This document shows positions 4,989 through 6,987 of a DNA stretch of 6,987 nt, piece by piece (the first letter of the stretch is position 1; every line of letters begins with the position of its first letter). Both the position numbers and the translations under genes were made by a program. The notes beneath the pieces are model-generated. The model was given only the letters and a program-made list of their open reading frames with translations. It ran no database searches and had not been told where the DNA came from. Source of the DNA: Candidatus Tayloriibacteriota bacterium (lineage in GTDB: Bacteria; Patescibacteriota; Minisyncoccia; Phycocordibacterales; UBA11359); NCBI GenBank assembly GCA_003455555.1, contig DMQX01000097.1, positions 1-6,987 on the forward strand, in the 5' to 3' direction.

Positions 4989-5633
4989 CTAAAACTCGTG
5001 TTCATCACCCGCGATCATGGGAACAAATTCAATGCCGTGATCTCCCAAAACTTTTTTGGGAATATTATGTGCCAGGCCGATTAATTCGGGACGAAGCATG
5101 GCTTCATGAACCGGAAAAACTTTCTTGGGTTTAACGGCAAGCGCATATCGGATCGCGTCAGCCAGCATACACCAAGGTCCGGCGACCGGCAGCGCCATAA
5201 CTTCAATATCCAATTTTGGGTCAAAATAGATCGAGTCACCCGGGTAGAAAAGTTTATTGTCGATAAAATAGCCGGTATTTTGAACCTGGCCAATCTCTTC
5301 GAAAATTTCACCATGCTTGCAATCGAAAGCTTCAAGAGAGACTTTTCCAAATTCGGTCTTGGCTGACCCTTCCAAAAGAATGAACGGTATGCCGGCCTCT
5401 TCCAGTTTTTTGCCGACACTGGAATTGGTGATTATCTTAACCGACGGGTTGTTCTTGATAATTTCTTTGACCGATTCGATATGCATGTGGTCCGCGTGCT
5501 CATGGGTGATTAAAACCAGATCTATGTCTTTGATCGAGTTTTGCTCTGTCGAAAAAGTACCTGGATCGGTAAGAATAGTCACATCATTCGTCTTGATAAG
5601 TAGGCAGCAATGCCCTATTTTCTTTATTTTCAT
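4989..5633 (-). CDS. UlaG-like metallo-beta-lactamase-fold hydrolase (214 aa)
   Basis: The MBL-fold metal motif HEHADH is at 44-49 (in LVLITHEHADH), preceded by GHCCLLIK (His8) and LTDPG (Asp23), as in the UlaG/YtkL-like branch. Further candidate ligands are His107 (CKHGE), Asp132 in FYPGDS and His176 in VFPVHEAM. Length (about 215) matches the family. UlaG itself is an ascorbate-6-phosphate lactonase, but most relatives have unknown substrates, so only a metal-dependent hydrolase is supported. There is no signal peptide; it should be cytosolic. It starts at ATG 5633 without a Shine-Dalgarno; a weak -10 (TAACAT, 5646-5641) seven bases upstream would make the mRNA leaderless. It is divergent from the M16 peptidase gene across 60 bases, and read-through into the ABC exporter is possible since no terminator follows it. 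Confidence 0.88.
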   Translation of the reverse strand: MKIKKIGHCCLLIKTNDVTILTDPGTFSTEQNSIKDIDLVLITHEHADHMHIESVKEIIKNNPSVKIITNSSVGKKLEEAGIPFILLEGSAKTEFGKVSLEAFDCKHGEIFEEIGQVQNTGYFIDNKLFYPGDSIYFDPKLDIEVMALPVAGPWCMLADAIRYALAVKPKKVFPVHEAMLRPELIGLAHNIPKKVLGDHGIEFVPMIAGDEHEF

Positions 5634-5657
5634 ATAATTTATGTTAGTTCAGTTATT

Positions 5658-5687
5658 ATGACGTAGCACAAGTAAAAATGCTACAAT
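5658..5687 (+). promoter_or_regulatory. Probable promoter of the M16 peptidase gene
   Basis: ATGACG (5658-5663) is followed after 18 bases by TACAAT (5682-5687). The start site is expected 6-8 bases after the -10, which falls on or beside the A of the ATG at 5694, predicting a leaderless mRNA. There is no Shine-Dalgarno. Confidence 0.5.
5663..5684. repeat. Inverted repeat GTAGCA-N10-TGCTAC in the divergent promoter region
   Basis: A perfect 6-bp dyad lying between the MBL and M16 genes. It spans the -35/-10 spacer of the proposed M16 promoter and overlaps both boxes (one base of the -35, three of the -10). It could be an operator acting on both divergent genes; no second copy was noticed in the window. 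Confidence 0.35.
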
Positions 5688-5693
5688 ACGCCT

Positions 5694-6959
5694 ATGATAA
5701 ACTTTAAAAAACTCGATGGTCCGTATGGCATACCGATATATTTCCAGAAACTGCCAGACATAGTGCAGTCGGTGGCCATGGAATGGGTTATTTTTACCGG
5801 TGCAGCTGATGACCAGAATGTCGGCACGAACGGCGCTCATCACTGGTTCGAACATGCACCTTTTCGAGGCACAAAAAAATTCCCGGGTGGATACGCCGCA
5901 ATTATTGGCCCGTTCACCCGATATGGCGGAGATATCAACGCTCATACCAATCTGGTCAGCACTGGCTACGAAGCACACGTCCAAAAAAAGCAATGGAAGC
6001 AAGCGCTCGAAGTTATTACCGATCTCTGGTCTCAGCCCTTACTTGAAGATGCCGGCATAAACGCTGAGCGCACGATTATCATCGAGGAGATCAGGCAGAG
6101 CAAATCGATGGCGATCCGAGCCGCTTATTATCATCTATTCAACCACATCTGGCCTAATCATCCTTTGGGCCACCACACTTTGGGTACCGAAGAATCTTTG
6201 AAATCCATCACCCCCGCTCAACTGCGATCTGCTCACAAACTTGGCTATGACCGTTCTCGTGCCTCACTTTTTATCTCCGGCAATTTAGACGAAAAAGAGA
6301 TCTTGGCCTATGCAACTGAATGTTTTAAAGTCACACCGGATAATGGCTTGACCGAAAGGCATGCAGTGGCTTCTTTTGGCCCTTTGCCAGCTTTGAAACT
6401 GGGTGAAGAGACTATTATTGAAACGGAGTTCGGCTCTTCAATAGTGATAATGCTTTTCCCTGTACCGGCCAAGACGACCTTGAAGGAACTTATTTTGCTG
6501 GAATTCTTGACCTCAATGCTGGCTGAAGGAGGCCTCGATTCCCCTCTTTATCGAATTGTCCGCGAAGAGCGGGAGTTGGCGTACAGTGTGCAGCCCTCGC
6601 AATATACTCACCCAGATGGCGGTTGGAACGGGTTCATTGTGGAAACCAAAACTGAAAATATTGTAAAGGTTAAACAAGCCTTTATTGACGTTTTGCGAGA
6701 TCCGGAACTTCGTAGTGAGGAAAGATTCTCAAAAGTTAAGGATGCGATATTTAGTGAAGAAATAATGCGCAGTATCAGCGCGCCGCGATTGAACGATATT
6801 GGAGTAAGCCGCTATGTTGATTATGGCAAAGTTATGACCGACGAAGAATATAATGAGCACATCAAAAAAATAACCTTAACTGAAGTGGTTGCGGCGTTTG
6901 ATGCCATGACACCGGACAAAGCCCACTTCTTTATTTATAAAGGCAACGGTAAAAGTTAG
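5694..6959 (+). CDS. M16-family (pitrilysin-like) zinc metallopeptidase (421 aa)
   Basis: The inverted zinc motif HxxEH is at 50-54 (HWFEH, with Glu53 as the catalytic base) followed by APFRGTKKFPGG, as in M16B peptidases. The third zinc ligand is the Glu of the downstream TIIIEEIRQ segment, most likely Glu132. The second domain begins near 225 and contains SPLYRIVREERELAYSV (283-299), the conserved R/Y region that binds substrate in M16 enzymes. At 421 residues it has the size of a single M16B subunit with two homologous domains. Such enzymes form a clam-shell dimer that degrades peptides or processes precursors. There is no signal peptide, so the site of action is presumably cytosolic. M16B genes often come in pairs with an inactive partner; only 28 bases remain after the stop, so a partner could lie just outside. 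The promoter at 5658-5687 suggests a leaderless mRNA. Confidence 0.93.
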   Translation: MINFKKLDGPYGIPIYFQKLPDIVQSVAMEWVIFTGAADDQNVGTNGAHHWFEHAPFRGTKKFPGGYAAIIGPFTRYGGDINAHTNLVSTGYEAHVQKKQWKQALEVITDLWSQPLLEDAGINAERTIIIEEIRQSKSMAIRAAYYHLFNHIWPNHPLGHHTLGTEESLKSITPAQLRSAHKLGYDRSRASLFISGNLDEKEILAYATECFKVTPDNGLTERHAVASFGPLPALKLGEETIIETEFGSSIVIMLFPVPAKTTLKELILLEFLTSMLAEGGLDSPLYRIVREERELAYSVQPSQYTHPDGGWNGFIVETKTENIVKVKQAFIDVLRDPELRSEERFSKVKDAIFSEEIMRSISAPRLNDIGVSRYVDYGKVMTDEEYNEHIKKITLTEVVAAFDAMTPDKAHFFIYKGNGKS

Positions 6960-6987
6960 AAAGACCTAAAGACCAGAGTTTATCTTT
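6960..6987. other. Window tail after the M16 gene
   Basis: Twenty-eight bases in which I see no gene start, ribosome binding site or terminator. Whether another gene follows cannot be judged. Confidence 0.5.

Noticed and set aside
1..6987. Recoding of UGA, as in some Patescibacteria
   Set aside because: No complete gene here uses TGA as stop, but there are only seven of them, and the recognisable families are full length under the standard code with no in-frame TGA needed.
1..6987. CRISPR array, tRNA, rRNA or insertion sequence
   Set aside because: No regularly spaced direct repeats, no cloverleaf-like sequence, and no transposase or terminal inverted repeats were seen. The TGTTGTY dyads are operator-like and irregularly spaced.

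Overview
The window looks like a piece of a compact bacterial chromosome, most likely from the Candidate Phyla Radiation (Patescibacteria). The basis is the gene content (TrmB-like regulator, stand-alone M16 peptidase, UlaG-like metallo-beta-lactamase-fold protein, one ABC half-transporter, short orphan membrane protein), the tight spacing, and bacterial -35/-10 promoters combined with a frequent lack of Shine-Dalgarno sequences. The phylum is an inference; no rRNA or ribosomal protein is present. The standard code fits: every recognisable family reads through at normal length, with one exception that looks truncated.

Layout, left to right: (1) 1-526, minus strand, an unrecognised AT-rich gene cut by the window edge. 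(2) 596-1174, minus strand, a small membrane protein with its own strong promoter, textbook ribosome binding site and intrinsic terminator. (3) 1175-1346, a divergent promoter region. (4) 1347-2162, plus strand, a TrmB-family regulator. (5) 2177-2665, minus strand, a small alpha/beta hydrolase convergent with it. (6) 2698-2940, minus strand, an 80-residue N-terminal piece of a Gfo/Idh/MocA oxidoreductase that stops inside a bidirectional terminator. (7) 2941-3149, a non-coding region full of inverted repeats, including two operator-like dyads. (8) 3150-4937, minus strand, a complete ABC exporter half-transporter. (9) 4989-5633, minus strand, a UlaG-like MBL-fold hydrolase. (10) 5694-6959, plus strand, a complete M16 zinc peptidase, divergent from the MBL gene across 60 bases.

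The most interesting signal is a repeated operator. The pattern TGTTGTY-N7-AACAACW, always 7+7+7 bases, occurs three times, all intergenic: over the -10 box of the TrmB-like gene (1321-1341), immediately downstream of the -10 box of the oxidoreductase fragment (3002-3022), and 109 bp further on (3111-3131). This suggests an autoregulated local regulon controlled by the TrmB-like protein. A fourth dyad with the same 7-7-7 geometry but different half-sites (TTGTGAY/RTCACAA) sits just upstream of the ABC exporter.

A second theme is translation start. Putative -10 boxes for the TrmB, M16, MBL and ABC genes lie about 6 to 15 bases before the start codon and none has a Shine-Dalgarno sequence, which points to leaderless or very short-leader mRNAs. 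The small membrane-protein gene instead has a leader of roughly 70 bases and a strong Shine-Dalgarno.
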